In this document: positions 26,098 to 34,556 of the stretch, piece after piece | Numbering within the stretch: position 1 is the first letter of the stretch | Layout: each line of letters begins with the position of its first letter | NCBI RefSeq assembly: GCF_001613465.1 | Contig: NZ_BDCK01000038.1 | Coordinates: 62,001-126,000 of the forward strand | Direction of reading: 5' to 3' | DNA length: 64,000 bases | From: Nocardia niwae NBRC 108934 = DSM 45340 | GTDB taxonomy: Bacteria > Actinomycetota > Actinomycetes > Mycobacteriales > Mycobacteriaceae | Position numbers and translations under genes: made by a program | The notes under the pieces: model-generated | What the model saw: only the letters and a program-made list of their open reading frames with translations | What the model was told of the DNA's origin: nothing | Databases searched by the model: none

Positions 26098-27297
26098 CTA
26101 AGTCGCCGGTTCGGCGACGACCGGCGCGCCGCCGCGCTGTGCCTGCAACAGCTGCGGCCGGTACTTGCCGTCCTTGGGCCAGTGGTGCGACCCGGGCTTG
26201 CGCGCTTCGTTCACCAGATGGTTGACGCTGGAGACGCAGGCGAACTCCTTGAGCTTCGTGCCCGCTAGCCCGCTGAAGTACAGCGGCATCGCGGTGTCGT
26301 CCTTGCGTCCGAGCTGGAAGATCCCGGCATCCCGGCCGAAGCTGAGGCACATCGCGGGGAACGACAGGTCGACCGGTGCGGGCTGTTCACCCGCGATCCG
26401 GTTCAGCACCGTGTCGGCGGCGTGGGCACCGAGGCAGCCCGCCGCGTAGGCGCTCATCCGGAACGGCAGGTCCGACGGTGCCGCCGAATCCCCTGCCGCG
26501 ACGATGCGCTCATCGTCGACGCTGGTCAGCGTCTCGTCGGTGAGCAGGCGCCCGGCGGCGTCGGTGCGCAGCCCGCTGCGGGCGGCCAGATCGGGCACAC
26601 CGAAGCCCGCCGTCCAGATGGTCACCCGACTCGCCAACGCGCGACCGTCACCGAGCTCGACGGCCTCCGGCGTCACCGTCGTGACCGCCGCGTCAGGGCC
26701 TTCCACCACGGTCACCCCCAGCTTGGCGAGGTACCTGCGGGCGGTACGCCGGGCCCGTGGGTGCAGGTACGGACCGACCACCGCGCCGCAGACCAACGTG
26801 ACGGCCCGGCCCTGTTCCGCCAGTTCCGCAGCGGTCTCGATACCGGTGGGCCCGCCTCCGACGACCGTCACCGCAGCCGCCAGGGGTGTGTCGTCGAGCA
26901 CCGACCGCAACTGCCGCGCCGCCTCCAAAGTGGCGATCGGGTAAGCGAACTCGTCCGCACCCGGCACCCGCGAGGCTGCGCTGCCGCTACCCACCGCGTA
27001 GATCAGATAGTCGTAGCCGACCGCGCCGCCGTCGGCCAACGTCACGCTGCGCTCCGCCGCGTCGATCCGCGTGACGCTGTCGACCACCAGCCGCACCGCC
27101 TCGGCCAGAACTTCCTGATAGTCGACCACCGCATCATGGGTCCCGCCCACCAGCTGGTGCAGACGCAGGCGCGGAACGAACGCCGAGCGCGGATTGATCA
27201 CCGTCACCCGCACGTCCTCGCGCTGTGTCAGGCGATTGGCCGCCATCACCCCGGCATATCCGCCGCCGATCACGACCACATCGATCTTGTCGCTCAT
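26098..27297 (-). CDS. FAD-dependent NAD(P)H oxidoreductase (NDH-2-like) linked to an ECF41 sigma factor
   Basis: 399 residues; GAAGGAGACACC precedes ATG 27297. Two Rossmann dinucleotide-binding motifs are visible: VVVIGGGYAGVMAANRL at the N-terminus for FAD and VTVVGGGPTGIETAAELAEQG mid-protein for NAD(P)H. The FAD ribityl motif is IVAAGDSAAPSD. No C-terminal membrane-anchoring helix as in true NDH-2 is evident. Oxidoreductases of this sort are one of the standard partners beside ECF41 sigma genes and are transcribed by them. TGTCAG-N16-GTGTC upstream (27331-27357, minus strand) may be the sigma's promoter. Confidence 0.9.
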   Translation of the reverse strand: MSDKIDVVVIGGGYAGVMAANRLTQREDVRVTVINPRSAFVPRLRLHQLVGGTHDAVVDYQEVLAEAVRLVVDSVTRIDAAERSVTLADGGAVGYDYLIYAVGSGSAASRVPGADEFAYPIATLEAARQLRSVLDDTPLAAAVTVVGGGPTGIETAAELAEQGRAVTLVCGAVVGPYLHPRARRTARRYLAKLGVTVVEGPDAAVTTVTPEAVELGDGRALASRVTIWTAGFGVPDLAARSGLRTDAAGRLLTDETLTSVDDERIVAAGDSAAPSDLPFRMSAYAAGCLGAHAADTVLNRIAGEQPAPVDLSFPAMCLSFGRDAGIFQLGRKDDTAMPLYFSGLAGTKLKEFACVSSVNHLVNEARKPGSHHWPKDGKYRPQLLQAQRGGAPVVAEPAT

Positions 27298-27330
27298 GGT
27301 GTCTCCTTCGCTCGAGAGGCTCGAGCACAA

Positions 27331-27357
27331 GACACCGCACCCGCCGACTTCCTGACA
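27331..27357 (-). promoter_or_regulatory. Candidate ECF41-dependent promoter of the FAD oxidoreductase gene
   Basis: On the minus strand TGTCAG (27357-27352) is followed after 16 bases by GTGTC (27335-27331), 33 bases ahead of the start codon. Published ECF41 promoters have a TGTCAC-like -35 and CGTC-like -10, so this is a reasonable though imperfect match. Confidence 0.45.
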
Positions 27358-27397
27358 GCATGTGACGCAGATCACCCGCAGGCGGAGTCTTCGCGCC

Positions 27398-27721
27398 CTA
27401 CAGCGCGGCTTCGAGTTCGGCGCGATGCTCGATGACCCACCGGCGCCCGGCACGGATGCGAGCGGGCACACCGGCCGCGCGAAGGCGCATCATGGCAGGG
27501 TCACCCGCCGCAGCAGTCGTCTCGATGCCGTGCCAGCAGCGCTCCTGCCACCACAGGACCGTGTCGATGAGTTCATCGCGCTCATCGGAGCCGTACGCGT
27601 CGCAGAACAGGCGCAACAGCGTGGCGGTTCCGGAAACGTCCCTGACATCGGGCCCCAGATCGAGATACTGCCATCGGACCACCACGTTGACGGAGGCCCC
27701 ATGCAGGGGGACCTCCCGCAC
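27398..27721 (-). pseudogene. C-terminal remnant of an aminoglycoside phosphotransferase-family protein
   Basis: Only about 107 codons remain. RLFCDAYGSDERDELIDTVLWWQERCWHGIE...PAMMRLRAAGVPARIRAGRRWVIEHRAELEAAL resembles the C-terminal third of actinobacterial APH/choline kinase-like phosphotransferases, which are about 270 residues. The N-terminal lobe, the catalytic HxD and the DFD segment are missing. Immediately upstream (27732 on) lies intact purE, so the 5' part was deleted. The remnant starts with an unrelated MREVPLHG-type leader, so a product is unlikely to be functional. No target-site repeats or IS were seen at the junction. Confidence 0.6.
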
Positions 27722-27731
27722 CGTGTGCCGT

Positions 27732-28247
27732 TCAGCCCAGGAGCTTGGTGCGCAGGGCGTCGTCCTTTTGCAGAACCATCTGTTCGAGACCGGCCTGGAA
27801 CTGTTCCATGCGAGTGCGCAAGGCCGGGTCGTTGGCGGCGAGGATGCGAGCCGCGAGCAGGCCGGCGTTGCGGGCGCCGCCGATGGAGACGGTGGCGACG
27901 GGCACGCCCGCGGGCATCTGGACGATGGACAGCAGCGAGTCCATGCCGTCGAGGTACTTCAGCGGCACCGGCACGCCGATCACCGGCAGCGGCGTCGCGG
28001 AGGCGACCATGCCGGGCAGGTGGGCAGCGCCGCCTGCGCCGGCGATGATGACCTTCAACCCGCGATCGGCCGCGGACCGCGCGTAGTCGAGCATGCGCTG
28101 CGGGGTGCGGTGCGCCGAGACGACGCCCACCTCGAAGCGGACCCCGAACTCCGCCAATGCCTCGGCGGCCGCCTCCATGGTCGGCCAGTCGGAGTCGCTG
28201 CCCATGATCAGGCCGACTGCCGGGGCGATGGCCAGTTCTTCACTCAT
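27732..28247 (-). CDS. purE: N5-carboxyaminoimidazole ribonucleotide mutase
   Basis: 171 residues, standard for class I PurE. The N-terminal GLIMGSDSDWPTM motif binds the substrate phosphate and EVGVVSAHRTPQRM holds the catalytic His. AGAGGAAHLPGMVAS and GVPVPLKYLDGMDSLLSIVQMPAGVPVATV complete the fold. It converts N5-CAIR, made by PurK, to CAIR in purine synthesis. Its start overlaps the end of purK by 8 bases, so translation is coupled. Ortholog of Rv3275c by position. Confidence 0.96.
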   Translation of the reverse strand: MSEELAIAPAVGLIMGSDSDWPTMEAAAEALAEFGVRFEVGVVSAHRTPQRMLDYARSAADRGLKVIIAGAGGAAHLPGMVASATPLPVIGVPVPLKYLDGMDSLLSIVQMPAGVPVATVSIGGARNAGLLAARILAANDPALRTRMEQFQAGLEQMVLQKDDALRTKLLG

Positions 28248-29460
28248 GCGGATCCCATCCGTCGGTCCAAATCGCGTGCGACATCCAGTGCGCCGCCCGC
28301 TCGGCCTTCTCCCGGACCTCGGCCACGTCGTCGCCGAGGATGTTGACGTGCCCGATCTTGCGGTCGGGGCGCTCGCCCTTGCCGTACAGGTGCACCTTCG
28401 CCTCCGGGAGCCGGGCGAACAGGTGGTGCAGCCGCTCGTCCATCGACATCGCCGGGGCCTGCGGCGCGCCGAGGATGTTCGCCATCACGGTCACCGGGGC
28501 AAGCGGCGTGGTGTCGCCGAGCGGATAGTCGAGCACGGCGCGCAAGTGCTGCTCGAACTGCCCGGTGCGGGCGCCGTCCATCCCCCAGTGCCCGGAGTTG
28601 TGCGGGCGCATGGCCAGCTCGTTCACCAGCAGCTCGCCATCGGTGGTCTCGAACAGCTCCACCGCCATGACGCCGACCACACCGAGCTCCCTGGCCAGGT
28701 TCAGGGCCATGGTCTCCGCCGCGGCGGCCGTGTCCTCCGGCAGGCCGGGCGCGGGCGCGACGACCACCGCGCACTGGCCCTTGCGCTGCACGGTCTCCAC
28801 AACCGGCCAGGTCGCCGCCTGCCCGAACGGCGAACGGGCCACCATCGCCGAGAGCTCGCGGTGCAGGTCGATCTTGGCTTCCGCGAGCAGCCCGACGCCG
28901 CGCCCGAGCTGATCGGTGACGATCTCCGCGGCCGCTTCGGCGGACTCGGGCATCCACACGCCACGCCCGTCGTAGCCGCCGCGCACCGCCTTCAGCACGA
29001 TCCGCCAGCCGTGCTCGTCGCCGAAGCGCACCGCGTCGTCGACCGAGGTCACCGGCGTGAACGCGGGCACGGGCAGCCCGAGTCCGCTCAGCTTGGTGCG
29101 CATCGCCAGCTTGTCCTGCGCGTAGACCAGTGCCTGCGGCGGCGGTTGCACGTTGACGCCCTCGGCGACCAGCGCCTCCAGATGCTCGGTCGGCACGTGC
29201 TCGTGGTCGAAGGTCAGCGCGTGCGAGCCGACCGCCGCCTTGCGCAGCGCGGCCAGATCGGTGTGGCTGCCGAGCACCACCTCGGGACTGACCTGGGCGG
29301 CCGGGTCCCCGGGGCGCTCGGCGAGCACGCGCAGCCGCTGGCCCAGCGCGATCGCCGCTTGATGGGTCATGCGCGCCAGTTGGCCGCCACCGATCATGGT
29401 GACGGTGGGCATGGCCGATGGATCGAAGGAACGTGCGCTCACGTCGGACAATATTGTCAT
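28240..29460 (-). CDS. purK: N5-carboxyaminoimidazole ribonucleotide synthase
   Basis: 406 residues if ATG 29460 is used; ATG 29412 (MPTVTMIGGGQLARM) gives 390. ATP-grasp enzyme that makes N5-CAIR from AIR, bicarbonate and ATP. Motifs: TMIGGGQLARMTHQAA at the N-terminus, TFDHEHVPTEHLEAL, KAVRGGYDGRGVW in the ATP-grasp fold, and NELAMRPHNSGHW with the metal-binding Asn/Glu. It is divergent from the GtrA gene with about 40 bases between, and overlaps purE downstream. Confidence 0.95.
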   Translation of the reverse strand: MTILSDVSARSFDPSAMPTVTMIGGGQLARMTHQAAIALGQRLRVLAERPGDPAAQVSPEVVLGSHTDLAALRKAAVGSHALTFDHEHVPTEHLEALVAEGVNVQPPPQALVYAQDKLAMRTKLSGLGLPVPAFTPVTSVDDAVRFGDEHGWRIVLKAVRGGYDGRGVWMPESAEAAAEIVTDQLGRGVGLLAEAKIDLHRELSAMVARSPFGQAATWPVVETVQRKGQCAVVVAPAPGLPEDTAAAAETMALNLARELGVVGVMAVELFETTDGELLVNELAMRPHNSGHWGMDGARTGQFEQHLRAVLDYPLGDTTPLAPVTVMANILGAPQAPAMSMDERLHHLFARLPEAKVHLYGKGERPDRKIGHVNILGDDVAEVREKAERAAHWMSHAIWTDGWDPHE

Positions 29461-29485
29461 GTCCGGCGCGAATGATCGGTACCGG

Positions 29486-29500
29486 TACACTCCGGTCTTG
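29486..29500 (+). promoter_or_regulatory. Leaderless promoter of the gtrA-like gene
   Basis: TACACT at 29486-29491 ends 8 bases before the GTG start at 29500, so transcription would begin at or next to the start codon. There is no ribosome-binding site between the two. Confidence 0.5.
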
Positions 29501-30039
29501 TGTCATTCGTCGACGACGTGGTCAGCGTCCTCCCCAAGCCGCTGCAAGATATCGCGTACCGGCATCGGGAATTGATCAAGTTCGCGATCGTCGGCGCGAC
29601 CACGTTCGTGATCGACAGCGGCATCTTCTACATGCTGAAGTGGACGGTGCTCGCGGAGAAACCGGTGACGGCCAAGATCATCTCCGGCGTCATCGCCGTG
29701 ATCGCGTCCTACATCCTGAACCGGGAATGGTCGTTCAAGAATCGCGGCGGGCGGGAACGGCATCACGAAGCGCTGCTGTTCTTCGCCGTCAGCGGCGTCG
29801 GCGTCGTGCTGGCCTTCACGCCGCTGTGGATTTCCAGCTATGTCTTCGACCTGCGGCAGCCCAACGTGAGCTTCACGGTCGAGAACATCGCCGACTTCAT
29901 CAGCGCTTTCATCATCGGCAATCTGCTGCAGATGGCGTTCCGTTTCTGGTCGATGCGCCGCTGGGTGTTCCCGGACGAGATGAGCGAGCTCGAAGCGGAG
30001 TTCGTCGATCTCGTCGAAGAGGAACTCGGCCGCGGCTGA
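29500..30039 (+). CDS. GtrA family membrane protein (Rv3277-like)
   Basis: 179 residues with four transmembrane helices: about 28-48 (FAIVGATTFVIDSGIFYML), 60-80 (ISGVIAVIASYILNREWSF), 92-114 and 130-150. The NREWSFKNRGG loop is the GtrA signature. Located between purK and a PH-domain gene as in the M. tuberculosis Rv3276c-Rv3278c region, supporting orthology to Rv3277. It is thought to act in translocation of lipid-linked sugars for cell-wall polysaccharides. The GTG start has no ribosome-binding site, consistent with leaderless translation. Confidence 0.92.
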   Translation: MSFVDDVVSVLPKPLQDIAYRHRELIKFAIVGATTFVIDSGIFYMLKWTVLAEKPVTAKIISGVIAVIASYILNREWSFKNRGGRERHHEALLFFAVSGVGVVLAFTPLWISSYVFDLRQPNVSFTVENIADFISAFIIGNLLQMAFRFWSMRRWVFPDEMSELEAEFVDLVEEELGRG

Positions 30040-30040
30040 C

Positions 30041-31345
30041 TCATCGCGGTTCGGGGGCCACGGCGCTCGCCGGGCGGGCCTTCGACGAGCCGAGGAACAC
30101 TGCGAACAGCGCCGGCCTGCGCCGCTGCAATTCCAGTCGCCCGCCGTCCGCCTCGACCAGCGCCCGCGCCAGCGCGAGCCCGACACCGGTGGAACCGCCC
30201 GCGGAGAAGCCCCGGTCGAAGATGTGCGGCGCCAGCTCGTCACGCACCCCGTGCCCCTCGTCGGCGACCTCCACGCAGACCAGCGGCTCGCGGTCGGCTC
30301 CGGGCCGCACCGAGCGCACCGACACCGTGCAGGTGCCGCCGCCGTGCATCAGCGCGTTGTCCACCAGCACCGCCACCGCTTCGCGCAGCCGCGAACCAGT
30401 GATCGGGGCGCGCAGCGACTCGTCGCCGGTGAGCGTCAGCGTCCGCCCCGCCTCCGTGAACGGGTGGGTCCATTCGGCGACCACGCCGCGCAACTCGTCC
30501 ATCACGGGCACCGGATCGCGATCGGCCGCGTCCTCGTCGCGGGAGGCCCGGACAAGGTCGTCGATCGCGTCGGTGAGCCGGTCGACCTGCGCCATGGCCT
30601 CCTCGGCCTCGTGCACCACCTCCGGGTCGGGGTGCGCGGACAGCTCGTCCAGGCGCAATCGCACGGCGGTCAGTCTGCTGCGCAGCTGATGCGACACGTC
30701 CGCCACCAGGGCGTGTTCGCGCTGGAGTCGTCCGGCGATCTCCACGGTCGCCGAGTCGAGCACGTCGGAGACGCGATCCAGCTCCGCGATGCCGTGCCTG
30801 CGCGGATCGGCCCGGAAGTCGCCCATCGCCAGCCGCGCCGCGCGCGCCGCGACGTCCCGCAGCGGGTCGGCCACCCGCCGGGCGGTGACCACCGCGACCG
30901 ACACCGCCGCACCGAGTGAGGCGAGCACGGCCAGCGCGACCACCGCGACCGCTTGACGCTGCATGGCGTGCATCGGCGCCGACGGCACCTCCAGGCGCAG
31001 CGACGCCGACTTACCCATCGACAGCGACTCGACCAGCGGGTCGGCCACCTCGGTCACCCCGACATCGCGCCGTGCGGCATTGTCCTGCTCCGACGGATAG
31101 ACGATGGTGAGCCTGCCGTTCTCCGGCACCAGCGGCGCGACCGACCGGATGTCCAGCTCGCCGGACACCGTGCCGTCGCGTTCCTGCGCGATGATCTCCG
31201 TGGCGATCCGGTCCAGCCGGTTCTGCAGGTCGTTGCGTGTGATGTCCTCCACCCACAACCACGCCGTGTAGATGAGCGGCACGCCGAGCACCACCGTGGT
31301 GAGGGTCAGCACGGTGAGCATGGAGCGCAGGATCCGGCGGCGCAC
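30041..31345 (-). CDS. Two-component sensor histidine kinase
   Basis: 434 residues. TM1 (about 8-28), a ~105-residue extracytoplasmic sensor, TM2 (about 130-155), HAMP, DHp and HATPase domains. The phospho-acceptor box reads ADVSHQLRSRLTAVRLRLDEL, with Arg at the position of the usual Pro. The N box is AVAVLVDNALMHGGG and the G boxes are DEGHGVRD and STGVGLALARALVEADGG. It follows the response regulator by 1 base, so the pair is co-transcribed, and is convergent with the GtrA gene. The pair is absent from this place in M. tuberculosis. The signal is unknown; CseC/BaeS-like envelope sensors are the nearest type. Confidence 0.92.
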   Translation of the reverse strand: MRRRILRSMLTVLTLTTVVLGVPLIYTAWLWVEDITRNDLQNRLDRIATEIIAQERDGTVSGELDIRSVAPLVPENGRLTIVYPSEQDNAARRDVGVTEVADPLVESLSMGKSASLRLEVPSAPMHAMQRQAVAVVALAVLASLGAAVSVAVVTARRVADPLRDVAARAARLAMGDFRADPRRHGIAELDRVSDVLDSATVEIAGRLQREHALVADVSHQLRSRLTAVRLRLDELSAHPDPEVVHEAEEAMAQVDRLTDAIDDLVRASRDEDAADRDPVPVMDELRGVVAEWTHPFTEAGRTLTLTGDESLRAPITGSRLREAVAVLVDNALMHGGGTCTVSVRSVRPGADREPLVCVEVADEGHGVRDELAPHIFDRGFSAGGSTGVGLALARALVEADGGRLELQRRRPALFAVFLGSSKARPASAVAPEPR

Positions 31346-31346
31346 G

Positions 31347-32024
31347 TCAGTCGGTGTTCAGCCGGAAGCCGACTCCGCGGACGGTGACTATGCGCCGCTC
31401 GGCCATCGGCCCCTCGTCACCGATCTTGCGGCGCAGCCAGGACATGTGCATGTCCAGCGTCTTGGAACCGCGCAGCTCCGCGTCACCCCACACCTCGCGC
31501 AGGATGGTCTCACGCGGCACCACCTGACCCGCCCGGTCGATCAGCACCTTGAGCAGCTCGTATTCCTTGTTGGCCAAACCGATTTCGACGCCGTTGACCA
31601 GCACGCGCCGGGCCGCGGGTTCCAGGCGGATGCCGCCCACCTCCACCGTGTCGTCGCCGATCCCGCTGCGCCGCAACAGCGCTCGCACCCGGGCGAGCAA
31701 CTCGGCGAGCCGGAACGGCTTGCCGACGTAGTCGTCGGCGCCCGCGTCCAGTCCCACCACGAAGTCCACCTCGTCGGTGCGCGCGGTGAGCATCAGCACG
31801 GCCAGGTCCGCACCCCGGGCGCGCACCTGACGGCACACCTCCAGCCCGTCCATCCCGGGCAGGCCGAGATCGAGGATGAGCAGGTCATGGTCGCCTTCCA
31901 GGGCCCGCTGCAGCACGGCCGGGCCGAAACTCTCGACGGTCACCGAGTAGCCCTCGCGGCCGAGCGCGCGCGACAACGGGGCCGCGATGGCGTCGTCGTC
32001 CTCGGCCAGCAGTACAGCGGTCAT
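31347..32024 (-). CDS. OmpR/PhoB-family response regulator
   Basis: 225 residues. Receiver domain with acidic pocket EDDD (about residues 8-11), phospho-acceptor Asp in LLILDLGLPGMDG and Lys in DDYVGKPF. The C-terminal winged helix is complete (EYELLKVLIDRAGQVVPRETILREVWGD, HMSWLRRKIG, RIVTVRGVGFRL). It is upstream of and nearly touching the sensor kinase gene. It probably autoregulates the pair and controls envelope genes; no target is evident here. Confidence 0.94.
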   Translation of the reverse strand: MTAVLLAEDDDAIAAPLSRALGREGYSVTVESFGPAVLQRALEGDHDLLILDLGLPGMDGLEVCRQVRARGADLAVLMLTARTDEVDFVVGLDAGADDYVGKPFRLAELLARVRALLRRSGIGDDTVEVGGIRLEPAARRVLVNGVEIGLANKEYELLKVLIDRAGQVVPRETILREVWGDAELRGSKTLDMHMSWLRRKIGDEGPMAERRIVTVRGVGFRLNTD

Positions 32025-32041
32025 ACGCCCAGGTTACGGGC

Positions 32042-32587
32042 TCACCGGTAGCTGCGACGGTCGTCCCAGCGCTCGTCGCGGCCGTCGCGATGACGTTCGA
32101 CCTCGAACACCTGGTGGTACAGCAGCGCGTGCACCTGCTGGACCGACGGGATGTCGTCGTATTCCAGCGGCTCCGAGGAGGACGACTCGATGATCAGCGT
32201 CCCGGTGCCGAGCAGCCGGTCGAACAGCCCGTGCCGGAACTGCACACTGGAGATCCGGCTCATCGGGATGTCGATGCCGGTGTGGGTGAGCACGCCCTGG
32301 CGCACGAGCACCCGCCGGTCGGTGATGATGAAATGGGTCGATTTCCAACTGACAATCGGTGCGACACAACGCCACAGCAGAATTGCCGCATACACCACGA
32401 GCACGGTGATGAGCAGCGCCGAGCCGGTGGTGCCCGTGGCCTTCTGCGAAATGAGCCCGCCCGCGAAACCGGCGAGGGCCGTGGCCACGATGAGCGTCAC
32501 GATCGGCCAGAAAAGCATTTTCCAATGCGGATGACGATGCAGCAGCAACCGTTCCTCGGGTGCCAGCACATCCTCGGGATAACCCAT
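32042..32587 (-). CDS. Membrane protein with PH (bPH2/YdbS-like) domain
   Basis: 181 residues. Two hydrophobic helices (about 25-45 and 55-78) are followed by a bacterial PH domain with STHFIITDRRVLVRQGVLTHTGIDIPMSRISSVQFRHGLFDRLLGTGTLIIES, the conserved DUF304/bPH2 core. The C-terminal ~20 residues are very charged. Matches Rv3278c by position. Function in the envelope is unknown. The gene lies 17 bases upstream of the response regulator, so it may be expressed together with the inserted two-component system. Confidence 0.9.
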   Translation of the reverse strand: MGYPEDVLAPEERLLLHRHPHWKMLFWPIVTLIVATALAGFAGGLISQKATGTTGSALLITVLVVYAAILLWRCVAPIVSWKSTHFIITDRRVLVRQGVLTHTGIDIPMSRISSVQFRHGLFDRLLGTGTLIIESSSSEPLEYDDIPSVQQVHALLYHQVFEVERHRDGRDERWDDRRSYR

Positions 32588-32743
32588 GTCAGGAACACTA
32601 CCGCGTCAAGATGCCGGAACGACCGACACCGCAGCGCGTCATGCTGCAGAATCAGCAGCCTGCGTGTGACGATTCCGCGCAGTGGCTCTCTGTATCGCGC
32701 AACGCCCGGCTCCATCATCGCCGATCCGACCGTGGAGGAACGC

Positions 32744-33697
32744 GTGACCAAAGACCTGACCCCGCTGCAGATCCTGACCGAGCTCGAACCCGTCGCCGAA
32801 CAGAATGTGCACCGGCACCTGTCCATGGCGAAAGACTGGAATCCGCACGATTACGTGCCGTGGAGCGAGGGCCGCAATTTCGCCGCCCTGGGCGGCGTGG
32901 ATTGGGAGCCGGAGCAATCGCGTCTGAGCGAGGTCGCCCGGGTCGCGATGATCACCAATCTGCTCACCGAGGACAACCTCCCCTCCTACCACCGGGAGAT
33001 CGCGCTGAACTTCTCCGAGGACGGCCCCTGGGGCACCTGGGTCGATCGCTGGACCGCCGAGGAGAACCGCCACGGCATCGCCATGCGGGACTACCTGGTC
33101 GTCACCCGCGCCGTCGATCCGGTCGCCCTGGAAGAGGCCAGGATGATCCATATGAGCAACGGCGTCCAGTCGCCGCAGGGGTGGGGCGGGTTCCTGGCGA
33201 GCGTCGCCTATGTCACCTTCCAGGAGCTGGCCACCCGTGTGTCGCACCGCAATACGGGCAAGGCGTGCGACGACGCCGTCGCCGATCGCTTGCTCCAGCG
33301 CATCGCCGCCGACGAGAACCTGCACATGATCTTCTATCGCTCGCTGTGCGGCGCGGCGCTGGACCTGGTGCCCGACCAGGCCATGCCCGCGATCACCAGA
33401 ATCCTCACGAATTTCCTGATGCCCGGCGCCGGGATGCCCAACTTCCGCCGCTACGGCGTGCTGATGGCCAAGCACGGCATCTACGATCTGCGCCAGCACC
33501 TCGAGGAGGTCGTCGAGCCGGTGCTCAAGGTGTGGAACGTCTTCGAGCGCTCGGATTTCGGGCCGCGCGGCGAGCAGGCGCGCGACGAACTGGGCGAGTT
33601 CGTGGCGAAGCTGGGCAAGAACGTGATCAAGTTCGAGGAGCAGCGGGATCGGGCGCTCGCCCGCGAGACCGCCCGGGGCGTCGCCCAGCACGTCTGA
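32744..33697 (+). CDS. Acyl-[acyl-carrier-protein] desaturase (DesA-type)
   Basis: 317 residues from GTG 32744, preceded by GGAGGAAC. Ferritin-like diiron enzyme: the ligand motifs are TAEENRHGIAMRDYL (E-E-x-x-H) in the first half and AADENLHMIFYRS (E-x-x-H) in the second. Family members insert a double bond into long acyl chains on ACP or CoA; DesA1/DesA2 of M. tuberculosis serve mycolate synthesis. It lies between the PH-domain gene and birA, where M. tuberculosis has no desaturase. Ferredoxin partner not nearby. Confidence 0.92.
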   Translation: MTKDLTPLQILTELEPVAEQNVHRHLSMAKDWNPHDYVPWSEGRNFAALGGVDWEPEQSRLSEVARVAMITNLLTEDNLPSYHREIALNFSEDGPWGTWVDRWTAEENRHGIAMRDYLVVTRAVDPVALEEARMIHMSNGVQSPQGWGGFLASVAYVTFQELATRVSHRNTGKACDDAVADRLLQRIAADENLHMIFYRSLCGAALDLVPDQAMPAITRILTNFLMPGAGMPNFRRYGVLMAKHGIYDLRQHLEEVVEPVLKVWNVFERSDFGPRGEQARDELGEFVAKLGKNVIKFEEQRDRALARETARGVAQHV

Positions 33698-33722
33698 GGC
33701 CGGGCTCGGCCGATCACCACGC

Positions 33723-34529
33723 TCAGTACTGGGCGCGCAGATGCGTGACGTCGCCCGCGGATACCGCCTGGTCACCGATGAGCAGGCGGCCGTAGTCGTC
33801 GATGCCCGCGGCGACGCCGGTCAGCGTCCGGCCACCGGGCAGCTCGGCGCGGACCTCGGTGCCGATCGTGGCGCACCGCTCCCGATAGGCGGCGGCCAGC
33901 TCATCGGTCGCCCAATCCGCGTCGCGCCACGCGGTGAAGCGACGGGCGAACTCGGTGAGCAGGGATCGTACGAGCACAGTGCGATCGCTCTCCCGCGCGC
34001 CCGCGATGGTCAGCGACGTGGCGTGCGGCACCGGCAGTTCGTCCTCGGTGAGACTCACATTGAGCCCGAGCCCGATCACCACGGAGGGCGCGCCACCGCC
34101 CGCGCCCGACGCGACCTCGGCCAGGATGCCCGCCACCTTGCGGCCCTCGATCAGCACGTCGTTGGGCCATTTCAGTTCCGCTGCCACGCCTGCCGTGGTC
34201 CGTAGCGCATCGACGACGGCGATGCCGGTCAGCAGGGCCAGCCAGGCCAGCGAGGCCGGCCCGATCCCCGGCAACCGCACCAGCAGCGACATCGCCAGCT
34301 GTGCGCGGGGCGGGCTGACCCAGGGCCGCGCGTGCCTGCCCCGGCCCTGCACCTGCGTCTCCGCCAGCAGAACCACGTGGTCGGCGTCCGGATCCGCCGC
34401 CAGCGCGATCAGATCCGCATTGGTGGACCCGGTCGACTCGACCACGTCGATCCGCGAGAAGAACGACAGCTCGGGCGAGTCGACGACACTGCGCCGCAAC
34501 TGCTCTGCATCCAACGGTGGCCTCTGCAC
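33723..34529 (-). CDS. birA: Biotin--[acetyl-CoA-carboxylase] ligase
   Basis: 268 residues, a monofunctional ligase without the N-terminal DNA-binding domain of E. coli BirA. Motifs: VVESTGSTNADLIALA, GRGRHARPWVSPPRAQLAMSLLVR (biotinyl-AMP loop) and LKWPNDVLIEGRKVAGILAE. It biotinylates carrier proteins such as AccA3 encoded 5 kb downstream. Divergent from accD5, with one small gene between. Ortholog of Rv3279c. Confidence 0.94.
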   Translation of the reverse strand: MQRPPLDAEQLRRSVVDSPELSFFSRIDVVESTGSTNADLIALAADPDADHVVLLAETQVQGRGRHARPWVSPPRAQLAMSLLVRLPGIGPASLAWLALLTGIAVVDALRTTAGVAAELKWPNDVLIEGRKVAGILAEVASGAGGGAPSVVIGLGLNVSLTEDELPVPHATSLTIAGARESDRTVLVRSLLTEFARRFTAWRDADWATDELAAAYRERCATIGTEVRAELPGGRTLTGVAAGIDDYGRLLIGDQAVSAGDVTHLRAQY

Positions 34530-34556
34530 ACCGGAAGGCTACTCGCGTGTGGGGCG

